A DNA stretch of 64,000 nucleotides from Thiorhodococcus drewsii AZ1 (GTDB lineage: Bacteria; Pseudomonadota; Gammaproteobacteria; Chromatiales; Chromatiaceae): NCBI RefSeq assembly GCF_000224065.1, contig NZ_AFWT01000002.1, positions 186,001 through 250,000 of the forward strand, written 5' to 3'. The position numbers and the translations under genes were made by a program. Of this stretch, positions 27,102 to 36,841 are shown in pieces; position 1 is the stretch's first letter, and each line of letters begins with the position of its first letter. The notes under the pieces were generated by a model, which had not been told where the DNA came from, ran no database searches, and saw only the letters and a program-made list of their open reading frames with translations.

Positions 27102-29512
27102 GTCGCTTCGCCACGCTCACGCTGAGCGCGCTTGGAATCCTGATTGCCTGGCGCATGCTGACCTTCACCCCTCCGAATCACCAGCTGACCGGCGCCCACA
27201 CCGCCGCCCAGGACCTATTCGAGGGACTCGTCGACTCCGATCTGCTGGTCATTGCCCCTGACGCACGGTTGCAACCTCCACCTCCAGATGCCGCCTTGGC
27301 TGCGGCCTGGCGCAGTGAAAACCCTGAACCGTCGGCCATGCAGCAGGTGCACGATCTCTATGGCACAGCCGCCGGAATAAGCCTGCAAGACCAGATCGGG
27401 CTGTGGAACCGTAGCCGCCGCCTGGCCGCCGTTCGCGACAATGGCGCCTCCAGCGGCGTGACCCACGCGGTCTGGAGAGCCTACGGCTGCAAAGACGATC
27501 GACTCATCAACACCCCGGCATTGGTCGACGCGTCGTTCGGCTACGTTCACCAGGGTCGACTGCGTCTGGGTTTCTCTCCCTGGACGGCCGTCGCTTCAAC
27601 GTCCGATTGCATCGAATGGCGCGGCGAGTTCAACGCGGCCAAGCCGCTGTCGTTGAATGTCCTCTATATCGGTCGATTCATGGACGGGATGCCCGAAGGC
27701 CGGTCCATCGCCTACGCACCACCGCCGGCCTGGAACAACCGCCCGACACCCACCTGTCTCGACCGAAACCCACAACACACCAACCAGGTCGGCGAATGGC
27801 GCATTCCCGCGTCCGCCTGGCAACGCACGCCCCAGGGGGGCTGGAAGCTGTCCGCGACACTCCGCCTTCATCCAGCACGCAATCCCAGCCTGAACGCGCA
27901 GGGTCTGCAGGTCGGCGTTTCGGAGAGTAAAACGCAGGACGAGGCAGCGAAGTGCACACCCGTCTGGCACTCGCCTCGGCCTGGCAGCGGAGGCGCACCC
28001 GCGATCTGGTCCGTCACGACGATCGATGGCGTGCCCCTGCTCGATTCGGAGCTCCACCCCACCCCCGAAGCCGAAAGGCTCGGCTTGATCCCTTTGGTCG
28101 GATATGGACCCGAGGATTATTACGGGCTCGGAGCCATGCTCGGCGCCGCTCGCCCCGCCGGCCGGCTGACCCTCACCTTGAACAGCCGGTTGCAAACGGC
28201 CGCCAACGCTGCACTCACCAAGAAGCTCAAGGAGTTGGACACGCAGGATTCCCGGTCCGCAGAGCGCCGAGCCGCCTTGGTCCTACTCCGCTCGGACGGA
28301 GCAATTCTCGCCGCCGCCGGCCATCCACAGCCACCGCCATTGAATCAGGTCACGCACTGGGATCTGACGGCATTTTCCCGCATCTATCCGTTGGCCAATC
28401 CACTGCAGATGCGCGCCTGGGAGGGTGTGGACCGTCATCAGGCGGCGGGGTCGACCCTCAAGCCACTGATCGCACTCGCCGGGTTAGAGGCCAGCGCCGA
28501 TCGACCGCAGATCGGTCAAATGTTACGCGGACTCTCCGTTGCGGATTTCAAACGGCTCACAGGACTCGGACTGACATCGACACGCATCGATCCCTATGCG
28601 GGTGTGGAAGGCGGCCATCCGAGCGGAGGGCGTCACACCATCAAGAACTTCGGCGGAGAAACGCTGCAGAATTTGCTGAACCCATCCCCGAGCCGGCCCA
28701 GAGCCAGGTGCCCAGGACAGACCGCACCCCAGTATGATTTGAGCGTCGCCAGCGCACTGCGCGAGTCACTCAATACCTGGTTCTCGGCCTTGGCGCTGCA
28801 ACTCGACGGAACCGCCGCCGACCGCTATCAGAACGATCCTCGTCCCCTGAACCAGCGCCCGCAACCCGACCTTCGACTGATAGGCACCATGCGCCAACTG
28901 GGATTCGGCTCCAGTCAATCGCTGCTTGCCGCACCGCCCGCGTCGCTCGGCGACCGCTCGCCACAGATGAGCGTAGATCGGATCGACCTGCTCGGCGAGA
29001 CACCCACGCCACTGCGCTGGATCATCGCCCAGAGCGCCATCGGTCAGGGTGTGCTGGTGACTCCCTTGCGCATGGCGACTTTGGCCGCCACCTTGTCCGA
29101 CGGGGCGATCGTGCATCCGCATCTGGATGCGGCCTGGAACGCGGATCCGGTACGACTCAAGGCACCGACGCCTTTGGGATTGGACCTGTCGCTCGTGCGC
29201 CGAGGCATGCGCGATGTCGTGCAGGCCGGTACTGCGGCCAAGGCCTTTAGCGAAACCGATCCCGAGATATGGTGTAACACATACGCCAAAACCGGCACGG
29301 CCGATGTCGCACAGCAACAGAAGACAGGCCAAAAGGAACAATACGGTACCGCCTGGCTGATCGGCTGGCACCAGCCTCCAGGGGGCTCGGATCGGCTCGC
29401 CTTCGCCTGCATGGTGACCCACACCCAAGGTTTCGGCGGTGACGTATGCGGCTCCATCGTTGCGGATCTACTCAGCCGTATCCCAGACTCGCCATCGGAC
29501 AGCGACGGATGA
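27098..29512 (+). CDS. Penicillin-binding transpeptidase (class B-like)
   Basis: An 804-residue protein with an N-terminal signal anchor ([15 protein letters not shown]). Residues 40-340 form a periplasmic domain with no recognised match, unlike the usual PBP dimerisation domain. The transpeptidase domain (about 350-800) has all three active-site motifs: STLK near 451, SLN near 557 and KTG near 730. It should crosslink peptidoglycan. Class B enzymes work with a SEDS polymerase, and one is encoded divergently 2.7 kb upstream of this gene, beyond the FHA and PP2C genes. The ATGA overlap with the phosphatase gene implies coexpression with the signalling proteins. Confidence 0.92.
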   Translation: MSRFATLTLSALGILIAWRMLTFTPPNHQLTGAHTAAQDLFEGLVDSDLLVIAPDARLQPPPPDAALAAAWRSENPEPSAMQQVHDLYGTAAGISLQDQIGLWNRSRRLAAVRDNGASSGVTHAVWRAYGCKDDRLINTPALVDASFGYVHQGRLRLGFSPWTAVASTSDCIEWRGEFNAAKPLSLNVLYIGRFMDGMPEGRSIAYAPPPAWNNRPTPTCLDRNPQHTNQVGEWRIPASAWQRTPQGGWKLSATLRLHPARNPSLNAQGLQVGVSESKTQDEAAKCTPVWHSPRPGSGGAPAIWSVTTIDGVPLLDSELHPTPEAERLGLIPLVGYGPEDYYGLGAMLGAARPAGRLTLTLNSRLQTAANAALTKKLKELDTQDSRSAERRAALVLLRSDGAILAAAGHPQPPPLNQVTHWDLTAFSRIYPLANPLQMRAWEGVDRHQAAGSTLKPLIALAGLEASADRPQIGQMLRGLSVADFKRLTGLGLTSTRIDPYAGVEGGHPSGGRHTIKNFGGETLQNLLNPSPSRPRARCPGQTAPQYDLSVASALRESLNTWFSALALQLDGTAADRYQNDPRPLNQRPQPDLRLIGTMRQLGFGSSQSLLAAPPASLGDRSPQMSVDRIDLLGETPTPLRWIIAQSAIGQGVLVTPLRMATLAATLSDGAIVHPHLDAAWNADPVRLKAPTPLGLDLSLVRRGMRDVVQAGTAAKAFSETDPEIWCNTYAKTGTADVAQQQKTGQKEQYGTAWLIGWHQPPGGSDRLAFACMVTHTQGFGGDVCGSIVADLLSRIPDSPSDSDG

Positions 29513-29612
29513 ACACCGCTTCACATCTCATCGTCACCAGCCGTTAGAATTGAGCGCATTGTCCGACGCCGAGCCAGGGCAACGGACGTCTTTACCAATG
29601 CGGAGTATCAGA

Positions 29613-30653
29613 ATGCCCAACCCGGCCCCCGAGGGTCTCCAGCCACACCCGGTCAGCGTACCGCCCCATCCTCAGTGGCCCAGCCTGTCTCCAGACGAAA
29701 AGGCCCAGCTCAAGACGCGCATCCGCGACTTGCTCAAGGCGGAGGATGCCACGCTGGTCGCCCACTACTACACCGACGACGACCTCCAGGAGCTGGCCGA
29801 AGAGACGAGCGGCCGTGTCGCCGACTCGCTCGAAATGGCCCGTTTCGGCACCACGACCCAGGCCAAAACCCTAGTGGTCTGCGGCGTTCGCTTCATGGGC
29901 GAGACGGCCAAGATCCTCAATCCGGAGAAGCGCGTCCTCATGCCGGAGCTGGGTGCCACCTGCTCGCTGGACGAAGGCTGTCCAGCGGACGAGTTCACCG
30001 CCTTCTGCGACGCGCACCCGGATCACACCGTCGTGGTCTACGCCAACACCAGCGCCGAGGTGAAGGCGCGCGCAGACTGGGTGGTCACATCGAGCATCGC
30101 GCTGCCGGTAATCGAGCATCTGGCCGCCCAGGGCGAAAAGATAATCTGGGCCCCCGACAAACACCTGGGACACTATGTCCAGCGCATGACCGGCGCGGAC
30201 ATGCTTCTATGGAACGGCGCCTGCGTCGTGCACGAGGAGTTCAAATCCTTCGCGCTGGAACGGGTGCGCAAGCTGCACCCGGACGCAGCCGTGCTGGTGC
30301 ACCCGGAATCGCCGGACGAGGTGGTGGATCAGGCGGACCTGGTCGGCTCGACCAGCCAGCTCATCAACGCGGTCTCGGAGATGTCGAACCCGGAATTCAT
30401 CGTCGCCACCGATGCCGGGATCTTTTGGAAGATGCGCCAGGTCGCTCCACATAAGACGCTGATTCCGGCCCCGACCGCCGGCGAGGGCGCGACCTGCGAA
30501 AGCTGCGCCCACTGTCCCTGGATGGCGATGAACGCGCTGCAAAATCTGGAGACGGTGCTGCGAACGGGCGACCAGGAGATCCAGATCGATCCAGCGATCC
30601 GCGAGCGCGCGCTCGTACCCATTCGCCGCATGCTCGACTTCTCCCGCCGCTAG
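29613..30653 (+). CDS. nadA: Quinolinate synthase NadA
   Basis: A 346-residue enzyme that condenses iminoaspartate with dihydroxyacetone phosphate to quinolinate in NAD synthesis. Residues seen: the [15 protein letters not shown] substrate site near 42-56; the three [4Fe-4S] ligand cysteines in ATCSLDEG (near 117), NGACVV (near 203) and [10 protein letters not shown] (near 297), spaced like E. coli NadA; and PTAGEGATC. Length equals the E. coli protein. The ATG at 29613 is preferred because GGAG lies 8 nt upstream; an in-frame ATG at 29598 is possible. It stands alone, 100 bp after the penicillin-binding gene. Confidence 0.97.
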   Translation: MPNPAPEGLQPHPVSVPPHPQWPSLSPDEKAQLKTRIRDLLKAEDATLVAHYYTDDDLQELAEETSGRVADSLEMARFGTTTQAKTLVVCGVRFMGETAKILNPEKRVLMPELGATCSLDEGCPADEFTAFCDAHPDHTVVVYANTSAEVKARADWVVTSSIALPVIEHLAAQGEKIIWAPDKHLGHYVQRMTGADMLLWNGACVVHEEFKSFALERVRKLHPDAAVLVHPESPDEVVDQADLVGSTSQLINAVSEMSNPEFIVATDAGIFWKMRQVAPHKTLIPAPTAGEGATCESCAHCPWMAMNALQNLETVLRTGDQEIQIDPAIRERALVPIRRMLDFSRR

Positions 30654-30693
30654 GACCCGCCGATCCGTCCGCCCTACAGCCTTGAGCCGACGC

Positions 30694-31095
30694 CTATTCC
30701 GGGAGCAAATCCGAAAGATCGCGTCTCAGATAGATTGAGGCGGCCTCGGTCGTCGAGAAGATCTGGACCGGATACCGTCCTTCGGCAATCGACGAGAAGA
30801 TATAGGACAGTGCCGTTTCCTTGGGGCGATCCACCAGGATCGCCCATCTCCCCTGGGTGAAGCCCGCATCGATCGTATAGGTGGCGAGAAATCGGGCCTT
30901 GTCCGGCCGTGCATCCTTCAGCATCGACCGGCGCAGATCCACGACACCGTCGTAGTCGCTCGAAAAGGTCTCCTCGCCCATCGCATCCTGCACCCATGCG
31001 ATCACATCCTGATAATCGATCGGCCCGGCAAAGCGTCCAATGACGAGCCGCCGTTCAGGATAGATATCGAGCATTCTCGTCGTTGAGTGCGTCAT
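30694..31095 (-). CDS. Small STAS/SpoIIAA-like hypothetical protein
   Basis: About 133 residues, soluble. It begins TRMLDIYPERRLVIGRFAG, continues with YDGVVDLRRSM and FTQGRWAILVDRPKE and ends IYLRRDLSDLL. The alternating strand-helix layout and short length resemble STAS/SpoIIAA-like proteins that sense or bind partners, but this is only fold-level resemblance. The start is uncertain: ATG codons at 31095 and 31074 are both plausible, the latter directly before the conserved part. It converges with nadA. Confidence 0.6.
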   Translation of the reverse strand: MTHSTTRMLDIYPERRLVIGRFAGPIDYQDVIAWVQDAMGEETFSSDYDGVVDLRRSMLKDARPDKARFLATYTIDAGFTQGRWAILVDRPKETALSYIFSSIAEGRYPVQIFSTTEAASIYLRRDLSDLLPE

Positions 31096-31754
31096 CTGTT
31101 GCTCGTTGCGATCAACGTGACCACGGCCTGGCGATCGCACCAGGCCACCCCATCCATCCAAGGATAGCGACCAATCAGGCAGCTCGCGAGTCAGCCCCCC
31201 ATGACCTCCAGGGCCATGAACCCAAGTCGAAGGTCATCATGCAGGACATGTTCGACCCATTTTCCCACGCCAGGCGAACAAGATTCGACCAGTCACAGAT
31301 TCTTAATATGCAAGAATCGCTTAGACCCATTGATAACAGTTTATCCACAGGGATATGCACTGCATCTGGGGAAAACTGTGCGAGGCGACATCAGCGACCG
31401 CATCGCATGAGGCATAGAGCCACCCGCGCGCATCCTGTCGAGGCCAACCTCTGCGAAATCGGAGTGAACCGAGACCATCCACAGGCGTCCAATGCGCTGA
31501 ACTGGCGCGGCCGCAACCTGCTCGGATGCGCGCTCACGGAGGTCCGAGCGCGCCTGGCCGCAACAAACCGAGCGCCCGCGCCCGACAGAGTCGGACCACC
31601 AAAACAAGCGCGCTACGCGCCGACCTTCTCGCTCGTTTAGAATGGCGGCCATTTTCAGAATCGTGGCATTCCAGCCGCCCTGGCGATCTCGACCCACGAT
31701 TTCGGCCCGTGCGATTGCAGCCCGATTGAGCACCAACCACCGGATCCATAGACC
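31096..31754. other. Intergenic region upstream of ubiG; single DnaA-box-like site
   Basis: 659 bp without a supported gene. An AT-richer patch at 31290-31350 contains TTATCCACA (31341-31349), a perfect DnaA-box match, but it stands alone with no cluster, AT-rich unwinding element or dnaA/dnaN neighbour. The ubiG promoter should lie in the right-hand part. A 185-codon open frame here has no family-like features. Confidence 0.5.
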
Positions 31755-32477
31755 ATGACCGAACAGTATCCCAACGTCGATCGCGCCGAAATCAGCAAGT
31801 TCGAGGAACTCGCCTCGCGCTGGTGGGATCCGCACAGCGAATTCAAGACACTGCACGACATCAACCCGCTGCGTCTCGACTACATCGAGCGCGGCGCCGA
31901 CGGGCTGGCCGGCAAACGCGTCCTGGACGTCGGCTGCGGCGGCGGCATCCTGTCCGAAAGCATGGCACTCCAAGGCGCCACGGTGACCGGCATCGACATG
32001 GGCGACATGCCGCTGCGCGTCGCCGAGCTGCACACCTTGGAGACCGGCGTGGAGGTCGAGTACCGCCGCGTCCCGGTCGAGGTTCTCGCCGACGAGCTGC
32101 CAGGGGCCTTCGACGTGGTCACCTGCATGGAGATGCTGGAACACGTCCCCAACCCGGCCTCCGTGATCGGCGCCTGCGCCCGACTGGTCCGTCCGGGCGG
32201 CAAGGTCTTCTTCTCCACGCTCAACCGCAACGCCAAGTCCTATCTGATGGCCGTCGTCGGGGCCGAATACATCATGCGCATGCTGCCGCGCGGCACCCAC
32301 GACTTCTCGCGCTTCATCCGCCCGTCCGAACTCGACGCCTGGGTCCGACCGACCGAGCTGCGCACCATCAACATGAGCGGCATGAGCTACAACCCGCTGA
32401 CCCAGACCTACCGGCTCGACCCGCACAACCTGGAGGTCAACTATCTGGTCACCTGCGTGCGCGACACCGATGCCTGA
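31755..32477 (+). CDS. ubiG: Ubiquinone biosynthesis O-methyltransferase UbiG
   Basis: A 240-residue SAM-dependent methyltransferase for both O-methylations in ubiquinone synthesis. It has the family start ([14 protein letters not shown]...[15 protein letters not shown]), the SAM motif [13 protein letters not shown] (near 56-68), the acidic end of motif II in [17 protein letters not shown], and the terminal block with NPLTQTYRL and VNYLVTC. Length matches E. coli UbiG (240). The stop overlaps the next gene by 8 bp, indicating an operon. Confidence 0.97.
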   Translation: MTEQYPNVDRAEISKFEELASRWWDPHSEFKTLHDINPLRLDYIERGADGLAGKRVLDVGCGGGILSESMALQGATVTGIDMGDMPLRVAELHTLETGVEVEYRRVPVEVLADELPGAFDVVTCMEMLEHVPNPASVIGACARLVRPGGKVFFSTLNRNAKSYLMAVVGAEYIMRMLPRGTHDFSRFIRPSELDAWVRPTELRTINMSGMSYNPLTQTYRLDPHNLEVNYLVTCVRDTDA

Positions 32478-33156
32478 GCGCTCAGCCGTACGTGACGGCG
32501 CGGTGCTCTTCGACCTCGACGGCACCTTCGCCGACACAGCCCCAGACATGGCCGCCGCGCTCGACCGGCTGCACGCGCGTCACAGCAAACCGGTGCTGCC
32601 CTTCGAGCAGGTCCGCCCGTACGTCTCGCACGGGGCGCGCGGCATGCTCCAGGTCGGCTTCGGCCTGACGCCGGAGGACCCCGACTTCGAGCCACTGAAG
32701 ACCGAATTCCTGGAGCTCTATACCGCCGCCCTGGTCGAGCGCACCCGGCCCTTCCCCGGCATTCCCGAGCTGGTCGATGCGCTCGAAGCACGCGGCATTC
32801 CCTGGGGCATCGTCACCAACAAGCTGACCGCCCTCACCGAGCCACTGATGGAGCAACTCGGCTTTCGCGAGCGTGCCGCCTGCATCGTCTGCGGCGACAC
32901 CACGCCCCGACCCAAGCCGCATCCGGACCCACTGCTGCACGCCGCCCGCCTGCTCGGAATCGAGCCGGCCCGCTGCTGGTACATCGGCGACGACGCACGC
33001 GACATCCATGCCGGACTCGCCGCCGGCATGGGCACGCTCGCCGCACTCTTCGGCTATCTCGGCACCGAAACCGCACCAACCGACTGGGGCGCGCACGGAC
33101 TCATCGCCCACCCGCTGGAGACGCTCGACTGGCTGTCCGCACCCATCGACTCATGA
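32470..33156 (+). CDS. mupP: HAD phosphatase, MupP/Gph family (MurNAc-6-phosphate or phosphoglycolate phosphatase)
   Basis: A 228-residue HAD hydrolase. Motif I is [14 protein letters not shown] (nucleophile Asp), motif II is the GIVTNK segment near 113, motif III lies around RPKPHPDP, and motif IV is YIGDDARDI. It overlaps ubiG by 8 bp and the next gene by 4 bp. In pseudomonads and relatives the HAD gene between ubiG and yciK is MupP, the N-acetylmuramic acid 6-phosphate phosphatase of peptidoglycan recycling; here yciK follows after one extra gene, supporting that name. Gph (phosphoglycolate phosphatase) is the alternative. Confidence 0.85.
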   Translation: MPERSAVRDGAVLFDLDGTFADTAPDMAAALDRLHARHSKPVLPFEQVRPYVSHGARGMLQVGFGLTPEDPDFEPLKTEFLELYTAALVERTRPFPGIPELVDALEARGIPWGIVTNKLTALTEPLMEQLGFRERAACIVCGDTTPRPKPHPDPLLHAARLLGIEPARCWYIGDDARDIHAGLAAGMGTLAALFGYLGTETAPTDWGAHGLIAHPLETLDWLSAPIDS

Positions 33157-33983
33157 CGGAAACAGCACCTGAAGAGCGCTGGGGCTTCCCCAACGCGGCC
33201 ACCCCGCCCGGCTCTTCCAGCTATTACAGCCTGCGCTTCGCGCCAGCGCCTCTGCGTCACGACCTGGCCGTTCTCTGCGCCTGGCGTCACGAGATCGCCA
33301 CCACGCCCGACCAGGTCAGCGAACCCCAGGTCGCCGCCGCCAAACTCGACTGGTGGTCGCACGAACTGGAACGCAGCCTCGACGGCACCGCGCGGCATCC
33401 GCTGACCCGACAACTGACCTCCGTGCGCGAGCGCCATGCACTGCCAGCCGAGCCATTGCGTGAGCTGCTCGCCAGCGCGGTCGAGCGCCTCTCGCCAACG
33501 CAGCCGAACGACTTCACCGCCCTCGCAGCCGAGGCGAAGCAGGATCTGGGAGCGCTCTTCGAGCTGATCGCACACTGTCACGGCCAAACCGATCCGAGCG
33601 CCATCGACGCCGCCCGCCAACTCGGTACCTACTGCGGTCTGGTCGAAGGCATCCGAGACAGCGGCTGGTCGCTGCGCCGAGGCCGTCACGGATGTCTGAC
33701 CAACGACCGCCTCGCCGAGGCGGGCCTCGACCGGCACCGGATCCGACTCACCGAGCACGAGACCCAGCTACGCGCCCTACTCGCCCGCATCGCCGAGGAC
33801 GCACAGACCCTGCGCGCCCACATCGCCCCGAGCAGCGCGACCCTGCCGAGAACGCTCCGCATCCGCGCCCGACTGAGCGACCTGCTCCTGACCGAGCTAG
33901 CATCCAGCGGATTCGACGTCCTGAACCAACGCATCGCGCTCACCCCTATCCTCAAACTCTGGCATGCCTGGCGTGAGCGCTGA
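33153..33983 (+). CDS. Squalene/phytoene synthase-like protein, probably divergent
   Basis: A 276-residue helical protein. The start SSYYSLRFAPAPLRHDLAVLCAWRHEI aligns in style with trans-isoprenyl diphosphate synthases of the squalene/phytoene type (SFYxA...LP...R.A..ALYAFCR.iDD). Instead of the first Asp-rich motif it has HEIATTPDQVS, and the second half has QLGTYCGLVEGIRDSGWSLRRG in place of the usual D-V-x-E-D. Both metal sites therefore appear changed, so catalysis may be lost or altered. ATGA overlap with mupP places it in the ubiG operon. A chaperone-like role, as proposed for the mitochondrial NDUFAF6 relatives, is one possibility. Confidence 0.72.
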   Translation: MTETAPEERWGFPNAATPPGSSSYYSLRFAPAPLRHDLAVLCAWRHEIATTPDQVSEPQVAAAKLDWWSHELERSLDGTARHPLTRQLTSVRERHALPAEPLRELLASAVERLSPTQPNDFTALAAEAKQDLGALFELIAHCHGQTDPSAIDAARQLGTYCGLVEGIRDSGWSLRRGRHGCLTNDRLAEAGLDRHRIRLTEHETQLRALLARIAEDAQTLRAHIAPSSATLPRTLRIRARLSDLLLTELASSGFDVLNQRIALTPILKLWHAWRER

Positions 33984-34191
33984 TTCGGAACCGTTCGAAA
34001 CCAAGAAGACTCAAAGACACGCGTCGCTGGCCGCTCCAAGGCGGACCATGCATCCCGATTTTTAAAGCCGATCATCACCACCAGCCGGACCGAGCCGATC
34101 GATCCGGCATCACACCAACCGACTCGAACGGGGTCAGGGCGAGAGCCGATCCCGATCGGGTGATAGTTCGCAAGACGAGGATCATCCAGCA

Positions 34192-34977
34192 ATGGATCAA
34201 TCGAGCACTCAATCAAACACTCCATCGAACGATCGCGGCCAACGGCTCAACGAGCGGGTCATCCTGGTCACGGGCGCGCTCGAAGGCATCGGACGCGCCG
34301 TCGCACTAGCCTGCGCGGCCGAGGGGGCGACAGTGATCCTGTCCTCCTTCGAGGAGGTCGACCTGGAGCCGGTCTACGATGCCATCGTCGCCAACGGCGG
34401 ACCCGAGCCCGCCATCCTGCCGCTGAACCTGCAGACGGCCAGCGAACGCGATTTCATCGCCGCTGCCGACATCGTCGCCGACACCTTCGAGCGGCTCGAC
34501 GGCCTGGTCCATTGCGCCGCCTCGGCGCCCTTCCTCAGCCGTATCGACGACTATGACACCAACGAATGGGAGGGCGTCATTCGAGTCAACCTCACCGCGC
34601 CCTTCATGCTGACCCAGGCGTGCATGCCTATCCTGCGTCTGTCCAAGGACGCCTCTATCGTCTTCACCTCGGACCGGGTCGGTCGCACCGGCATGGCCTA
34701 TTGGGGTGCCTATGCCGCCGCCAAATTCGGCATCGAGGGTCTGATGCAGGTGCTGGCCGACGAGACGCGCGACAGCAGCCACATCCGGGTCAACAGTCTC
34801 GACCCCGGAATCCTGCGCACCGCCCTGCGCGCCAGCCTCTATCCCGGCGAGGATCCCTCCACCCTTCCGGCTCCCGAGACGGTCACCGAAGCCTACATCC
34901 AGCTTTTGAGCGCGGAATCCCAGGGCATGACCGGCAAGCGTTGCAGCGTCGATGCCACGACGGGTCGACTGACCTGA
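34192..34977 (+). CDS. yciK: YciK-type short-chain dehydrogenase
   Basis: A 261-residue SDR. It has the nucleotide motif TGALEGIGRA near 29-38, a structural VHCAAS in place of NNAG near 105, IVFTSD (Ser) and YAAAK (the catalytic Tyr/Lys, near 183-187), followed by VNSLDPGILRTALR. The sequence matches the YciK family, whose substrate is unknown. Its position after ubiG-mupP (one gene and 208 bp removed) repeats the order known from other gammaproteobacteria. A polar N-terminal extension of about 18 residues suggests that a later start is possible. Confidence 0.88.
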   Translation: MDQSSTQSNTPSNDRGQRLNERVILVTGALEGIGRAVALACAAEGATVILSSFEEVDLEPVYDAIVANGGPEPAILPLNLQTASERDFIAAADIVADTFERLDGLVHCAASAPFLSRIDDYDTNEWEGVIRVNLTAPFMLTQACMPILRLSKDASIVFTSDRVGRTGMAYWGAYAAAKFGIEGLMQVLADETRDSSHIRVNSLDPGILRTALRASLYPGEDPSTLPAPETVTEAYIQLLSAESQGMTGKRCSVDATTGRLT

Positions 34978-34990
34978 GCCACAGGAATCC

Positions 34991-35018
34991 GGCGCGCCCG
35001 GCCACGCCGGTGCGCGCC
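34991..35018. terminator. GC-rich hairpin between convergent genes
   Basis: Arms GGCGCGCCCGGC and GCCGGTGCGCGCC pair with a single bulge and a very short loop. The hairpin sits exactly between yciK (+) and the amidohydrolase gene (-). There is no T-run, so it may act as a bidirectional but imperfect terminator. Confidence 0.5.
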
Positions 35019-35025
35019 CCCTGCT

Positions 35026-35811
35026 TCAATATCGCTCTTCCAGCGTACCAACGGACGCATACAGCGAAGCCAACCGACTCACCCACGCCTCGATCTGCGT
35101 GGGCGTTTCCACCACGTCCTGACGGATCTCGATCATGGCATGCGGAAGCCCTCGGCGCTCGCCGTGTCTGGTCAGGGTGTAATCGTGGCTATCCTCGATC
35201 GCGTAGGGAAAGTTATCTCCGACGACCAGATCCTCGTGCACCGCGAGTCCCCGCAGCAGACGTTTGGCGAGTCGCGGATCGCGTCCGTGGGCGATCCCGA
35301 TGTGCCAGGAGCGGCGCTCGCCATCGAGTTGGGGCGTGAAGCTATGGAGCGCGATGAGGCAGGTCGCGGGATCCGCATGGGCGTCGAGCCAGGCGGCGAT
35401 GGCCTGGTGATAGGGCCAGAACAGCGTCGCGAGTCGTTGCTCTCGGGCCGCCTGGTCCAGGTTCCGGTTTCCGGGAATCGGAACCCCGTCACTACGCTCC
35501 GGGATCAGTTCCGCGCTTTCCAATGGGCGATTGAGATCGACCACCAGACGCGAATAGCCGCCCAGGATCAGCGGGGCATCAAGTCGCTCCGCAAGTCCTC
35601 TGGCAACCGCCGCCGCGCCGGGATCCCAGGCGATATGCTCGCCCAGACGCTCGGGTGCCAGGCCAAGACCCGCGAGTCGTTTGGGGATCCGATTGGAGGC
35701 GTGATCGCAGACCAGCAAAAGCCGCGCCGTCCCGTGCGGATTGACCAGCTCGAACGCAGGCGGCTCATCGGGGTCGAGCACGCGCGCCCCTTCCGCTGAA
35801 TCGCCGCTCAT
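35026..35811 (-). CDS. N-formylglutamate amidohydrolase family protein
   Basis: A 261-residue predicted metal-dependent amidohydrolase. Motifs: LLVCDHASNRIP near 32-43, HIAWDPGAAAVARGLAERL, GGYSRLVVDLNRP and LIALHSFTP (metal His), with DDYTLTRHGERRGLPHAMIEIRQD-type sequence near 215-235. Family members hydrolyse N-formylglutamate or related amides; the exact substrate is unknown. The 5' end overlaps the end of the transglutaminase gene by 4 bp (ATGA), so the two are cotranscribed. Confidence 0.88.
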   Translation of the reverse strand: MSGDSAEGARVLDPDEPPAFELVNPHGTARLLLVCDHASNRIPKRLAGLGLAPERLGEHIAWDPGAAAVARGLAERLDAPLILGGYSRLVVDLNRPLESAELIPERSDGVPIPGNRNLDQAAREQRLATLFWPYHQAIAAWLDAHADPATCLIALHSFTPQLDGERRSWHIGIAHGRDPRLAKRLLRGLAVHEDLVVGDNFPYAIEDSHDYTLTRHGERRGLPHAMIEIRQDVVETPTQIEAWVSRLASLYASVGTLEERY

Positions 35812-36626
35812 GCGCCGCCCGCCACCACCTCATCGGACCAGACGCGGAAGCTCTTCAGGGTATTCGGACCAAAGGCGTTGCTGAGCGGCACATCGGCCGC
35901 GTCACGGCCCTGGGCGATCAGAACCCGTCCGATACGGGGCACCAGATTGCGCGGATCCAGGGTGTGCCAGCGCCCGCCCAGATAGACCTCGAGCCAGGCG
36001 GAGAAGTCCATGGGCTCGGGGGCGGGCGGCACGCCGATATCGCCCAGATAGCCGGTGCAGTAACGCGCGGGGATGTTCATGCAGCGACAGAAGGTGATGG
36101 CAAGATGGGTATAGTCGCGGCAGACGCCAGCCTTCTCCTGAAAGGCTTCGAGCGCGGTCTTGGTGGCGCGGGCGTACTGATAGCCGAAGGTGATGTGCTG
36201 ATGGACGAAATCACTGATCGCCTGCACGCGCGGCCACCCCGGAGGCGTCTTTTCGAACAGCGACCAGGCGATCTCCGAGAGGCGGTCGGTCTCGCAGTAG
36301 CGGCTCCCCTGCAGATAGACCAGGGTCTCGCTGGGCAGGTCCTCGACCGCATGCTGGACGGCTGTCGTATCGACCGCATCGAACAGACCGCTATCGTTGA
36401 TGATGGTGTCGGTGCTGATGCGGATATCCCCAGGAGGCGCGACGAGACGGCTGCACCAATTGCCGAATCCGTCGCGATAGGCGATGACCGGAACCGCTGG
36501 CTGGGTGACGACATGGTCGGGGGCGACCAGATCGGACGCCCGACTGTAGTGGACGTTCAGTGTCAGGATCATGGGCGTGCGCTGAGGGCACGTATAGACC
36601 ATCTCGTAGCCCAGTCGAATCTGCAT
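35808..36626 (-). CDS. Transglutaminase-like cysteine protease family protein
   Basis: A 272-residue protein. An N-terminal beta domain (LNVHYSRASDLVAPDHV...GNWCSRLVAPPG) precedes the transglutaminase core with the nucleophile in AGVCRDYTHLAITFCR (near 168-183) and the catalytic Asp in WHTLDPRN (near 226-233). The usual His position is occupied by Ser (MDFSAWLEVYLGG), verified from the DNA. Such genes often occur next to amidohydrolases or circularly permuted ATP-grasp proteins. Transcribed first in a two-gene operon with the amidohydrolase; the function is unknown. Confidence 0.85.
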   Translation of the reverse strand: MQIRLGYEMVYTCPQRTPMILTLNVHYSRASDLVAPDHVVTQPAVPVIAYRDGFGNWCSRLVAPPGDIRISTDTIINDSGLFDAVDTTAVQHAVEDLPSETLVYLQGSRYCETDRLSEIAWSLFEKTPPGWPRVQAISDFVHQHITFGYQYARATKTALEAFQEKAGVCRDYTHLAITFCRCMNIPARYCTGYLGDIGVPPAPEPMDFSAWLEVYLGGRWHTLDPRNLVPRIGRVLIAQGRDAADVPLSNAFGPNTLKSFRVWSDEVVAGGA

Positions 36627-36841
36627 CGGTCAACTCCTGTTGGAAATCCATTGGCTTCAATGGTGGCCCGCGTGGTCGACAGCGGGCGGGGTTCATGGAA
36701 ATGAAGGTGGTGCGTCGTCCTTGAACGACCTCGGTCTAAGACCGCTGCGAAGACGTACAATTCCTCGACAGCCCGCGCGCAATTCTCTGCCGGTTCGCGT
36801 AATGTATGCGTAAAGAGCCTTAGTAGTCGCAGGTATCCGAT

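Noticed and set aside
14227-29512. Type VI secretion post-translational control genes (PpkA/PppA/Fha)
   Set aside because: No Tss genes in the window, and the partners are SEDS and penicillin-binding proteins.
31341-31349. Chromosomal origin around a DnaA box
   Set aside because: Only one box; no dnaA, dnaN, gidA or AT-rich unwinding region nearby.
31083-31640. 185-codon open frame upstream of ubiG
   Set aside because: No recognisable motif, biased composition and no ribosome site; treated as noncoding.
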